From contig URNP01000035.1 in assembly GCA_900549225.1 (NCBI GenBank), positions 1 through 12,352 of the forward strand: a DNA stretch of 12,352 nt, read 5' to 3'. The notes below the pieces were generated by a model. It was given only the letters and a program-made list of their open reading frames with translations, was not told where the DNA came from and made no database searches. The DNA is from an uncultured Eubacteriales bacterium (lineage in GTDB: Bacteria > Bacillota > Clostridia > Christensenellales > CAG-917). Shown here piece after piece: positions 1 to 5,924 of the stretch (positions are counted from its first letter, which is position 1; each line of letters starts with the position of its first letter). The translations under genes and the position numbers were made by a program.

Positions 1-1
1 G

Positions 2-118
2 TTAAGCAACACATCCGGTGAATGTGTTGTAGTCAAAGCGAACGAGGCGGATTGCGGTGCGCAAACGCCGAAGTGGACATACCGGCGCGGTCCGGAAAGA
101 GGGGGTGCATCTTTTTAA
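2..118 (+). CDS. 3' end of a short Cys-containing reading frame (family copy 1, left end cut off)
   Basis: The frame is open from the window edge to a TAA at 116-118 and reads 38 residues, including SNTSGECVVVKANEADC, then AQTPKW, and it ends YRRGPERGGASF. No start is visible, so it is a partial gene or a gene remnant. It is treated as coding because two other places in the window carry the same peptides in broken form. Positions 5-55 match 5679-5729 (minus strand) at 47 of 51 bases, and positions 79-112 match 12143-12176 (minus strand) at 33 of 34 bases. It converges on the NYN-type gene at 210-923. I do not recognise the family and assign no function. It may equally be a non-coding dispersed repeat that happens to stay open here. 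Confidence 0.42.
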   Translation, partial: LSNTSGECVVVKANEADCGAQTPKWTYRRGPERGGASF

Positions 119-156
119 GGTACTAAACGTTCACTCTTGTTATTGAGAAAAGTTAT

Positions 157-186
157 AAAAAAAATCCCGCAAGAATGCGGGATTTT
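157..186 (-). terminator. Intrinsic terminator of the NYN-type gene
   Basis: An 8-bp GC-rich stem, ATCCCGCA paired with TGCGGGAT (164-171 and 176-183), has a 4-nt loop. On the minus strand it is followed by a run of eight T (157-164). It lies 24 bases after the stop of the gene at 210-923. Flanking A and T bases extend the stem by three pairs, so it could also act on plus-strand transcripts arriving from 2-118. Confidence 0.85.
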
Positions 187-209
187 TGATTTCATCAATT
201 CGCTTAAAC

Positions 210-923
210 TCAGTTGTCGCTTGCGATGATCTTGTTGAATTGCTCAAGAAGCAATGCCATTTGTGCGGCTTCTTCACTTTGTTGTTGAGTTTGTGCAGGT
301 GCAGGAGCGGGTTGCGGTGCGGGTGCGGGTTGCGGTGCAACCGGTTGTTGATAAACGGGTTGTGCGGGTTGTTGATAGACAGGTTGCGGTGCGGGTGCTG
401 CGTATTGAACGGGCGCTTGTTTGGGTTGTGCCGCTCTCTTCACGACGGGCGCTGCGTTGACCTTCTTGTAACCTGCGTTGAGCACGGTTTGCGTGGTCGC
501 TTTTGCGTCGAGCATAATGACCTTGTTGCAAAGAACGGAGTTCTTGTCGGGCTCGATGACGCCTGCGACGACGTCTTTGCCGTATGCCTTCAAATAAGCA
601 ATGAGCGGAGTGATATCGCCGTTGCCGTAGATGAGGAAGAAACCGTCAATGTTGGGGAATTGAGCAAGTCTTGCCGCGTCGATAACTTGACGAAGGTCGA
701 GTTTGCCCTTTCTCTTTTTGGGAAGTGCAGAAAGTGCGTCGTAACTGTTTTCTTGAATAAACTCGCCGTAGTCTTTGGTACGTTTTGCGGAATATCCGTA
801 GAATTTGCACGCCGCGATTTCGCCGATGCGAGAAAGTTCTTCAAGTGCGGATTCAAACACGCTGAAGGGGACTCTGACGCTCTCGATATCTGCAAGAACT
901 ACATATTTTTTGCTTGCTGCCAT
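210..923 (-). CDS. NYN/LabA-like (PIN-fold) protein with Pro/Gln-rich C-terminal tail
   Basis: 237 residues. Residues 1-150 resemble the NYN/LabA (DUF88-like) branch of PIN-type nucleases. They show a first strand YVVLADIES with an acidic residue (Asp12), then KGKLDLRQVID (Asp76, Asp82), then FFLIYGNGDITPLI (Asp103) followed by LKAYGKDVVAGV. This is the usual spacing of the acidic residues and the GxGD strand. The classic 'DxxN' start of the family is altered to DIES, so catalytic activity is uncertain. Residues about 165-212 are a low-complexity tail rich in Pro, Gln and Ala, with a tandem PVYQQPAQ-like repeat; the last 20 residues form a helix-like end. The ATG at 923 is chosen because GAGGAG lies 9 bases upstream; a longer TTG start at 944 would overlap that site. 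It lies 93 bases after the glycosylase gene. RNA binding or cleavage is an inference from the family. Confidence 0.68.
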   Translation of the reverse strand: MAASKKYVVLADIESVRVPFSVFESALEELSRIGEIAACKFYGYSAKRTKDYGEFIQENSYDALSALPKKRKGKLDLRQVIDAARLAQFPNIDGFFLIYGNGDITPLIAYLKAYGKDVVAGVIEPDKNSVLCNKVIMLDAKATTQTVLNAGYKKVNAAPVVKRAAQPKQAPVQYAAPAPQPVYQQPAQPVYQQPVAPQPAPAPQPAPAPAQTQQQSEEAAQMALLLEQFNKIIASDN

Positions 924-941
924 AATCTTCTTCTCCTCTTT

Positions 942-963
942 CAAGTCGCAAAAAGCGGACTTG
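942..963 (-). promoter_or_regulatory. Hairpin in the leader of the NYN-type gene
   Basis: On the minus strand CAAGT, a bulged C, CGC, TTTTT, GCG, ACTTG can fold into an 8-bp stem with one bulge. It ends three bases before the Shine-Dalgarno region of the gene at 210-923. There is no T-run after it, so it is not a terminator; a translational or stability role is only a guess. Confidence 0.35.
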
Positions 964-973
964 TAATACTCTT

Positions 974-1002
974 TTTATATTGATAAACTCATTTTAATAC
1001 AA
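974..1002 (-). promoter_or_regulatory. Candidate promoter for the NYN-type gene
   Basis: TATAAA (974-979) as -10 and TTGTAT (997-1002) as -35 are separated by 17 bases on the minus strand, in the gap between the glycosylase stop and the NYN-type start. The -35 is weak (three of six consensus bases). The gene might instead be read through from the glycosylase, since no terminator is seen between them. Confidence 0.35.
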
Positions 1003-1016
1003 AATAAGCGTTTTGT

Positions 1017-1829
1017 CTATACTTTTTTTGCTCTTTTGTAATAAAACGCCCATTGCTGAACGAAACCTGCGTATTCGCCGTATTTCTGAACGAGCAAATC
1101 GGACATTTTTTCGGGTGCGACGCCATCGTATTCGCTCTCGAACGCTTTTTTGATCCACGTGTCTACGGGGAAAACGTCAAAGCGTGAAAATCCGAAAAGC
1201 AAAGCGCAATCCGCGACTTTTCTGCCTACGCCGTACAAAGACAAAAGTTTTGCGCGAAGATCGGGCGTCGAAAGTTTTTGCCACTCGTCCACGTTTTGCT
1301 CGAGCATGGTTTTGGCAACTCTGTCAAGATACGCCGCTCTGTACCCTGCCCCTATGCTCGCATAGAAATCTTCTCCTACGCTTGCAAGCGATCGGACGCT
1401 CGGAAACGCGTGATACTCGCCCATATCCTCGCCGAGTGCGTTGCATATACGTTCTATTATGCCTTTGATTCTGGGAATATGATTGTTTTGCGAGATTATG
1501 AAAGAAAAAATCGCTTCGATCGGGTCTTGGCGCAAAATGTGGATGCCTTTGCCGTACTCTATCGCCTCCGAAACGAATCCGCCGTCCGAAAACCTTTGCT
1601 GTATGGCGGCGTAATCGGTGTCGAAGTCAAAATACTTTTCAAAGAAATCTTTGTCGTCGCATTTGACGATATACTCGTTGCCCAAATCGGTGATTTGCGC
1701 CATATGATTCTTTGCGCAAACCTTGAAAGCGTTGCCCTCTTGCACGAAACGAAAAACCTGACCGCAGTCAAGCGTTTGTCCGACGTCGAAAGTCGGGGTT
1801 TTTGGAAGGGAAAATTCAACTTGATTCAT
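1017..1829 (-). CDS. ogg: 8-oxoguanine DNA glycosylase/AP lyase, OGG1 family
   Basis: 270 residues. It would remove 8-oxoguanine from DNA and cut the abasic site, protecting the genome from oxidative damage. The N-terminal domain has TLDCGQVFRF (about 19-28), the OGG counterpart of the TLxGGQxFRW motif. The central part has IISQNNHIPRIKGIIERI (111-128). The helix-hairpin-helix reads LLSLYGVGRKVADC (195-208), with catalytic Lys204, and PVDTW contains the activating Asp223. The Lys-to-Asp distance of 19 is the same as in human OGG1 (Lys249/Asp268). The ATG at 1829 is chosen because the protein there starts directly with the domain; the frame stays open for 75 further codons upstream, but these cross the rpmA terminator and contain no family sequence. 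No strong ribosome binding site precedes it. It sits where obgE often follows rpmA. Confidence 0.9.
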   Translation of the reverse strand: MNQVEFSLPKTPTFDVGQTLDCGQVFRFVQEGNAFKVCAKNHMAQITDLGNEYIVKCDDKDFFEKYFDFDTDYAAIQQRFSDGGFVSEAIEYGKGIHILRQDPIEAIFSFIISQNNHIPRIKGIIERICNALGEDMGEYHAFPSVRSLASVGEDFYASIGAGYRAAYLDRVAKTMLEQNVDEWQKLSTPDLRAKLLSLYGVGRKVADCALLFGFSRFDVFPVDTWIKKAFESEYDGVAPEKMSDLLVQKYGEYAGFVQQWAFYYKRAKKV

Positions 1830-1962
1830 AAGTATTGTTATGCGCGCGCGTGCATGAAGTCGCACATTCCGTGTATAAGTACACTCCGAACGAGTTTCCG
1901 TTTCGGGGGCTAACGCCCCGTCCACAATTATTAACGCCGTCGCCAAAAAATTATGCTGATAT

Positions 1963-1988
1963 GAAAAACCGCCCTGACGGGCGGTTTC
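1963..1988 (-). terminator. Intrinsic terminator of the rplU-prp-rpmA operon
   Basis: A perfect 9-bp stem, AAACCGCCC (1966-1974) and GGGCGGTTT (1979-1987), has a TGAC loop. It is followed on the minus strand by TTTTTCAT. It starts 11 bases beyond the rpmA stop. It separates the ribosomal operon from the glycosylase gene. Confidence 0.9.
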
Positions 1989-1998
1989 AAATCTTTCG

Positions 1999-2286
1999 TT
2001 ATTGCTCTTGTGCGTAAACGGAAACTTGTTTTCTGTCTTTTCCAACACGCTCAAATTTCACAACGCCGTCGATGAGTGCAAACAACGTGTCGTCTTTGCC
2101 GATTGAAACGTTGTTGCCCGGATGATACTTCGTGCCTCTTTGGCGAACAAGAATGTTGCCTGCGAGAACGAATTGACCGTCAGCGCGCTTGGGGCCCAGA
2201 CGCTTGGATTCGCTATCACGACCGTTGTGCGAAGAACCCGTTCCTTTTTTATGAGCGAACAATTGTATATTCATAAACATAATCAT
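1999..2286 (-). CDS. rpmA: 50S ribosomal protein L27 with cleavable N-terminal extension
   Basis: 95 residues from the ATG at 2286. The body matches bacterial L27: AHKKGTGSSHNGRDSESKRLG, then LAGNILVRQRGTKYHPGNNV, GKDDTLFALIDGVVKFER. The segment before AHKKG reads MNIQLFA, which fits the Firmicutes pre-peptide that is removed after the FA residues by the protease Prp so that the new N-terminus can reach the peptidyl transferase centre. Three ATGs are in frame (2286, 2280, 2274). The first overlaps the prp stop as ATGA but leaves only 4 bases to GGAGG (2291-2295); the second leaves 10 bases and gives MFMNIQLFA, closer to the usual length. I keep 2286 with this reservation. Last gene of the operon rplU-prp-rpmA, ended by a strong terminator. 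Confidence 0.96.
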   Translation of the reverse strand: MIMFMNIQLFAHKKGTGSSHNGRDSESKRLGPKRADGQFVLAGNILVRQRGTKYHPGNNVSIGKDDTLFALIDGVVKFERVGKDRKQVSVYAQEQ

Positions 2287-2612
2287 TCTACCTCCAATGT
2301 TATAAAGTCCGAAAAGTTTTCATAGAGGTCGGACGCCCCTAAGTAAGCAGTTCTCAAAATCACGTCTGCATCGTGCGCTTGTGACGACGTCATAGACTTT
2401 GGCAACATCGCATACAAATATCCGTCTTTTGCATCGGTTTCATACGCTATGTTTACGCCTACGATGTGCATTATGCCAAGGACTGCGGTTTGTACGACCG
2501 AACTTAACGCTGCGCAAACTATGTCCGCGCCCTCTTCGGCATACTCGCAATGTCCCGAGCACTCAACGCCTACGAACTTTCCGTCTTGTGTTGAGAACTT
2601 GACCTTGACCAT
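2283..2612 (-). CDS. prp: Ribosomal-processing cysteine protease Prp (YsxB family)
   Basis: 109 residues, the typical length. Prp cleaves the N-terminal extension of ribosomal protein L27 in Firmicutes and related phyla. The diagnostic stretch GHCEYAEEGADIVCAALS (20-37) holds the catalytic His21 and Cys33, separated as in Staphylococcus aureus Prp (His22, Cys34). The gene lies in its standard place between rplU and rpmA. It starts three bases after the rplU stop with GAGGG seven bases upstream, and its stop overlaps the rpmA ATG by four bases (ATGA), so the three genes are very likely translated in a coupled way. The substrate is encoded by the next gene. Confidence 0.94.
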   Translation of the reverse strand: MVKVKFSTQDGKFVGVECSGHCEYAEEGADIVCAALSSVVQTAVLGIMHIVGVNIAYETDAKDGYLYAMLPKSMTSSQAHDADVILRTAYLGASDLYENFSDFITLEVE

Positions 2613-2615
2613 CGC

Positions 2616-2924
2616 TTAACCCTCGATTGAAACAATCTTCAACTCGGTGTACGGTTGACGATGACCTTGACGCTTTCTGATGTTCTTTTTGGACTTGTAA
2701 TGGAAAACGTAAACTTTGGGGAACTTGTCTTGTGCATTGACTTTTGCGCTGACCTTGACGGTTTGTGCGTCGTTGCCTGCTTTCACGTTTCCGTTGTCGT
2801 CGACGAGCATGAGAGCCTTGAGTTCGATAACGTCGCCGATTTCAGCATCGATTTTTTCGACCTTGACGAGCATATCTTTCTCGACTTTGTATTGCTTGCC
2901 TCCGCATTCAACTACTGCGTACAT
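2616..2924 (-). CDS. rplU: 50S ribosomal protein L21
   Basis: 102 residues, starting MYAVVECGGKQYKVEKDMLV, the usual L21 beginning. It ends with the rRNA-binding motif YKSKKNIRKRQGHRQPYTELKI, the L21 signature. The ATG at 2924 is set by a strong AGAGGAGGT (2932-2939) seven bases upstream and by the family's normal length; an upstream in-frame start at 2966 would place the ribosome binding site inside the gene. First gene of rplU-prp-rpmA. Expression probably depends on the consensus-like promoter at 3010-3038 and may be adjusted by a structured leader between 2932 and 3003. Confidence 0.97.
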   Translation of the reverse strand: MYAVVECGGKQYKVEKDMLVKVEKIDAEIGDVIELKALMLVDDNGNVKAGNDAQTVKVSAKVNAQDKFPKVYVFHYKSKKNIRKRQGHRQPYTELKIVSIEG

Positions 2925-2931
2925 TGTTTTT

Positions 2932-3003
2932 ACCTCCTCTAACCAGTCTCGCCGACATAGGTGCAATCTTTGATTGACTTAAAAACCACTTTCGAGCGGC
3001 TCG
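2932..3003 (-). promoter_or_regulatory. Structured rplU leader, candidate L21 autoregulatory leader
   Basis: The leader between promoter and rplU start can form three small stems on the minus strand. These are TCGAG/CTCGA next to the predicted transcript start, CAATC-AAA-GATTG in the middle, and ACC...GGT enclosing GTC-GGCGA-GAC just before AGAGGAGGT. L21 leaders of this kind are known upstream of rplU in Firmicutes, and the position fits. I could not check the sequence against the covariance model, so membership is an inference. Confidence 0.45.
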
Positions 3004-3009
3004 ACATTA

Positions 3010-3038
3010 AATTTACCAAAATGAAAAGGAATTGTCAA
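3010..3038 (-). promoter_or_regulatory. Promoter of rplU-prp-rpmA
   Basis: On the minus strand a perfect TTGACA (3033-3038) is followed after exactly 17 bases by TAAATT (3010-3015). It lies 85 bases upstream of the rplU ATG. A 12-bp perfect palindrome, TCAAACGTTTGA (3035-3046), overlaps the -35 element and could hold a regulator site. AT-rich repeats lie just upstream. Confidence 0.75.
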
Positions 3039-3051
3039 ACGTTTGAAAGGA

Positions 3052-3082
3052 ATTAATAATTAATAATGAATAATTAATAATT
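3052..3082 (+). repeat. AT-rich tandem repeat, 7-bp unit ATTAATA, about 4.4 copies
   Basis: Four successive units read ATTAATA, ATTAATA, ATGAATA, ATTAATA, followed by ATT; only one base departs from the unit. The tract lies upstream of the rplU -35 element, starting about 14 bases from it, where it could act as an UP-like AT-rich element. A GC-rich hairpin (GGGTG/CACCC, about 3085-3105) borders it on the other side. Confidence 0.7.
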
Positions 3083-3111
3083 GAGGGTGGGCTTTACCCG
3101 CACCCAACCTT

Positions 3112-3162
3112 AAAAAAATAAAAACAAAGCGGCGGTTTCTGCCGAAAACGCCGCTTTGTTTT
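3112..3162 (-). terminator. Intrinsic terminator of the GPH transporter gene
   Basis: A perfect 14-bp stem, AAAACAAAGCGGCG (3121-3134) and CGCCGCTTTGTTTT (3149-3162), has a 14-nt loop. On the minus strand it runs into T-rich sequence (complement of the A-run at 3112-3124). It begins six bases beyond the transporter stop. Confidence 0.9.
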
Positions 3163-3168
3163 GACGTA

Positions 3169-4884
3169 TTATTGAACGACGTTTTCTATATCTTGGGTGT
3201 TGTCGGTGGCTGCTGCTATCGACTCGTTCTCTTCGATTGCTTCTTGCGTCTGTAAGTCGCCACTTGCCATTTCATCCTCAAGCAGTTTCTGACTCGCTTG
3301 TTCCGACTGCTCTTCTTCGCTCATCTCTTCCGCTTTGCGGGCTTCGACTGCAAGAATCATTTCGTTTACGGTAGTTTCGTTCAAGAAAAATTTCTTCTTG
3401 TATACGATAAGCGCAATCGCCATAAATACCATGGGTATCGCACACGTGCATACGAGCAAAATCATAGTGCTCTTTTGTCCCGACGCCGACGCTTGCAATG
3501 CATTGACTACGTCTTGCTTTGTCATATCGGTGATAAGCCCCTTGTCGATATCGGCAAATTGATTGGTGTATTTCAAAACGCCTGCGACGATATATACGAG
3601 CGATACGAGCCCTTGCATGAGCGCAGAGCCCATCTTTGCGGTGAACGGACGAAGCGCGAAGATCAAGCCTTCGTCACGCTTGCCCGTCTTATACTCGTTG
3701 TACTCCACGGTGTTTGCCATGTTGATGACCATAATCATATAGAAGCCGCCGCCCCAGCCTGCAACAGTGTACGCAAGGAACGTCAAAATGAATCGGAGAG
3801 TTATCTTCATTCCAAGCACTTCAAACAACACGATTTTGGGCACCGTTAAGCCGAGAATCATCATCAAAGCGTAACCGATTATGATTGCAAGTCCGCACGA
3901 ATAAAGAAGTTTGTCACGGCCGTACTTCTTGGAAAGCGCAGGATAAAACAGCGTGAATACCGTCGTCACTACGGCATATCCCAAACCGAAAACCGTCCAA
4001 AGCGTGCCGTTGTAGGCGTTGTCGAAGTAGATATACATCATTCCGAGTCCGCCGCCGACGACGTTCGTGCCGACGTTGAAAAGCAACATTACCAGCGCAC
4101 TCCACATAATCTGGTCGTTCTTGAAAAGGACTTTGAACATGTCCTTGATCTTCATCGGCGGAGTCTTCATAAGATTCTTGGGCAACGGCTTTTCCTTGAC
4201 ACCGAAAATCGTGAACATCTGGAATCCGCACATCATTACGACCGCTATGACAGCCATAATCCCGAATGCCACCGAAGAGTTGCCTCCGACGGGATTTTCA
4301 CCCATTGCAAACGTCGGTATCACAAGCCCGGCAAGTCCGCCGCCGATGCTGACGGATATAGACGTGACCGTCATGAGTTTGTCGCGATCGTGCGGATTAT
4401 TGGTAAGCGTGGGCATCATTCCCCAATAGGAAATGTCGTTCATGGTGAAAGTTATGCTGAAAAGGAAATACATCGCACCGAGCAAGCCGATAAACGCCCA
4501 CCCCTGCGCAGGTACGGTGAACAACGTCACGATTACCGCAGACGTGCTGATTGCGCCGATAAGTTGCCAAGGCTTGTACTTGCCCCATTTAGTACGTGTG
4601 TTTTCAACGATTCCGCCCATAATCGGGTCGTTCAATGCGTCGAAAATGCGCGCCGCTATGATGATAAAAGTGATTGCCGTGAATTGAGCCGTGTTCAGAT
4701 TCTTCGTGAACACGCAAAACGACAAAAGATATCCGTTGAACAGATTGTATAGAAAATCTCTGCCCAACGTACCCAACGCGTACATAAAAAGATTGCGATT
4801 TGATAATTTTTCGCCTATCTGCGACGAGTCTACCGTCTCCTTGGCAGACGTCTGCTCTGTGGCCATATTCGTTTCTTCCTGCAT
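3169..4884 (-). CDS. GPH (MelB-like, MFS_2) sugar:cation symporter
   Basis: 571 residues with about 12 hydrophobic segments, placing it in the cytoplasmic membrane. The family signature ARIFDALNDPIMG (78-90) carries Asp82 and Asp86, matching the Na+-site aspartates Asp55 and Asp59 of E. coli MelB. NTRTKWGKYKPW follows. Helix IV has NDISYWGMMP with Asp150 (MelB Asp124), then NNPHDRDKL. Later NTVEYNEYKTGKRDEG and FTAKMG (Lys417, MelB Lys377 region) also fit. Family members carry melibiose, xylosides, glucuronides and similar glycosides; the substrate here cannot be read from sequence. The last 70 residues are an acidic Glu-rich tail, longer than in MelB and likely cytoplasmic. The ATG at 4884 has AAAGGGG six bases upstream; a second Met six codons later is an alternative. 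Single-gene transcript with its own promoter and terminator, no glycosidase beside it. Confidence 0.88.
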   Translation of the reverse strand: MQEETNMATEQTSAKETVDSSQIGEKLSNRNLFMYALGTLGRDFLYNLFNGYLLSFCVFTKNLNTAQFTAITFIIIAARIFDALNDPIMGGIVENTRTKWGKYKPWQLIGAISTSAVIVTLFTVPAQGWAFIGLLGAMYFLFSITFTMNDISYWGMMPTLTNNPHDRDKLMTVTSISVSIGGGLAGLVIPTFAMGENPVGGNSSVAFGIMAVIAVVMMCGFQMFTIFGVKEKPLPKNLMKTPPMKIKDMFKVLFKNDQIMWSALVMLLFNVGTNVVGGGLGMMYIYFDNAYNGTLWTVFGLGYAVVTTVFTLFYPALSKKYGRDKLLYSCGLAIIIGYALMMILGLTVPKIVLFEVLGMKITLRFILTFLAYTVAGWGGGFYMIMVINMANTVEYNEYKTGKRDEGLIFALRPFTAKMGSALMQGLVSLVYIVAGVLKYTNQFADIDKGLITDMTKQDVVNALQASASGQKSTMILLVCTCAIPMVFMAIALIVYKKKFFLNETTVNEMILAVEARKAEEMSEEEQSEQASQKLLEDEMASGDLQTQEAIEENESIAAATDNTQDIENVVQ

Positions 4885-4912
4885 AATTGTCCCCTTTATG
4901 TTTAATAAAAAT

Positions 4913-4941
4913 ATTGTAACAAAACGAAGAGGCGTTTTCAA
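4913..4941 (-). promoter_or_regulatory. Promoter of the GPH transporter gene
   Basis: TTGAAA (4936-4941) and TACAAT (4913-4918) on the minus strand have a 17-base spacer; each differs from consensus at one base. It lies 29 bases upstream of the ATG at 4884, inside the divergent intergenic region 4885-5131. Confidence 0.65.
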
Positions 4942-5051
4942 TAGCAAACGAGAAAATTCTTGCCGCTCGTTCAAAAACTTTTCGGGCAAAACGGAACGGT
5001 TTCGTTGCGTGCAAAATTAACGAAAAAACGATAAGAATTTTTCTGTCGGTA

Positions 5052-5080
5052 TTTACATTTTCTATGGTTTGTGATAATAT
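5052..5080 (+). promoter_or_regulatory. Promoter of the small-protein pair 5132-5514
   Basis: TTTACA (5052-5057) and TAATAT (5075-5080) are 17 bases apart on the plus strand; GATAAT two bases earlier is an alternative -10. The distance to the ATG at 5132 is 51 bases. It diverges from the transporter promoter. Confidence 0.5.
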
Positions 5081-5131
5081 ACTTATCGTAGGATAACTCC
5101 TAAAAATCAATAAATAATGTGAGGATTTGTT

Positions 5132-5356
5132 ATGGCAAAACGTAAAAGCGATTACTTTGGACTCAGTTATATCGCAAGTCTTATTCTTGCAATTATCCCC
5201 GTCACTTCCTGGATTCTCGGCGCAATCACGAGATTTTCCGAAGGCAAAATCGTTGCGGGTCTTCTCCGCTTGATTTTCGGCTTCAATATCGTGTGGATCG
5301 TCGACCTCGTGCTGATGATCGTCAAGAAGTCGATTTGGCGTCTTCTCAACTGCTGA
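5132..5356 (+). CDS. Small two-helix membrane protein, unknown function
   Basis: 74 residues. A short basic start (MAKRKSDYFG) leads into a first hydrophobic helix at about 12-34 (containing LILAIIPVTSWILGAI). A loop RFSEGKIVAG follows, then a second helix at about 41-65, ending KKSIWRLLNC. The helices are strong enough to call it an integral membrane protein, probably with both ends inside because both are basic. The start is supported by GAGGA 8 bases upstream and by a promoter 51 bases before. I do not recognise a named family and give no function. It is followed two bases after its stop by the 51-residue frame at 5359, and both share one terminator. Confidence 0.8.
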   Translation: MAKRKSDYFGLSYIASLILAIIPVTSWILGAITRFSEGKIVAGLLRLIFGFNIVWIVDLVLMIVKKSIWRLLNC

Positions 5357-5358
5357 GT

Positions 5359-5514
5359 ATGACTATCGTATTTGAAAACAAAGTTTACGAAGATAAAAAG
5401 CAGGCTCTAACGGAGTTTGCTTTTTGCCATTATCCCATTACGCTTTCAATCGACGGAAAGACGATGACTTTCGAGTGGTTCAGCGACTTGGAAAAGTACG
5501 TTTTGTCGCACTAA
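5359..5514 (+). CDS. 51-residue soluble protein of unknown function
   Basis: The sequence starts MTIVFENKVYEDKKQALTEF and ends FEWFSDLEKYVLSH. It is not membrane-like: alternating hydrophobic and charged residues suggest a small alpha/beta fold. The ATG lies two bases after the stop of the upstream small membrane protein and has no clear ribosome binding site of its own, so it probably relies on translational coupling. A strong terminator follows 17 bases after its stop. An in-frame start 22 codons earlier would lie inside the upstream gene and gives a basic, low-complexity lead, so it was not used. Family unknown. Confidence 0.68.
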   Translation: MTIVFENKVYEDKKQALTEFAFCHYPITLSIDGKTMTFEWFSDLEKYVLSH

Positions 5515-5531
5515 ACGTACTTTAAATTGTC

Positions 5532-5566
5532 AAAACGCTCCGATAAACTTGTCGGAGCGTTTTTTT
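5532..5566 (+). terminator. Intrinsic terminator of the small-protein pair
   Basis: A perfect 9-bp stem, ACGCTCCGA (5535-5543) and TCGGAGCGT (5552-5560), has an 8-nt loop followed by six more T. Three A/T pairs extend the stem. Confidence 0.93.
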
Positions 5567-5627
5567 GTCCAGTTTTATAGTATGCGGTTAAGAATTGTAT
5601 TTCTAGACAAAAGTATCTAAATATAAC

Positions 5628-5889
5628 TTAATTGCAATATCCCCCTTCCTCACGTGTTTGGACTTCGGCGTTTGCAAAGCAATCCACCTCGTTCGCTTTG
5701 GCTACAACACATTCACCGAATGTGTTGTTTAACGCGTCGCGCCCATATTGCTCAAAATTACGTCATTTCTCTACAAAACCATACATCGTTCGCAAGAGGG
5801 GGAGCGTTAGTAACGTAAATCGTACCTTTCTCTTTCTCCGCTTTGTATTTCTGCCACTCTTCGTATTCCTTATTTGTGATTTGCTTCAT
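5628..5889 (-). pseudogene. Frameshifted short gene (family copy 2)
   Basis: From the ATG at 5887-5889 (GAGGTG eight bases upstream) a 43-residue frame reads MKQITNKEYEEWQKYKAEKE, continues through TIYVTNAPPLANDVWFCREM and stops at 5758-5760. Directly after, another frame stays open for 44 residues to a TAA at 5628-5630. It includes RNFEQYGRDALNNTFGECVV and KANEVDCFANAEV. The total of 262 bases is one more than a multiple of three, so one small indel near 5758-5765 joins the halves into a protein of about 87 residues. A further 2-base difference from copy 1 near the DC codons suggests a second shift, which would give AQTPKSKHVRKG and a stop at 5603-5605. The second half is the same peptide as copy 1 (2-118). 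It follows the TetR module in the same direction. Function unknown. Confidence 0.5.
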
Positions 5890-5924
5890 GTATAGGCACC
5901 TCGTCAATCCGGAATTTGTTGGAA

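Noticed and set aside
320..420. Minisatellite or CRISPR-like repeat
   Set aside because: The repetition follows codons for the Pro/Gln tail of the NYN-type protein and has no spacer structure.
186..983. Long plus-strand open frame opposite the NYN-type gene, rich in Cys, Leu and Arg
   Set aside because: It is the complement of the real minus-strand gene and its repetitive tail; no ribosome binding site and no family sequence.
1830..2054. N-terminal extension of the glycosylase by 75 codons
   Set aside because: It runs through the rpmA terminator and into rpmA, has no domain similarity, and the OGG fold is complete from the ATG at 1829.
3085..3105. GC-rich hairpin GGGTG/CACCC as a further terminator
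   Set aside because: No T-run follows on either strand, and the transporter gene already has a strong terminator next to it.
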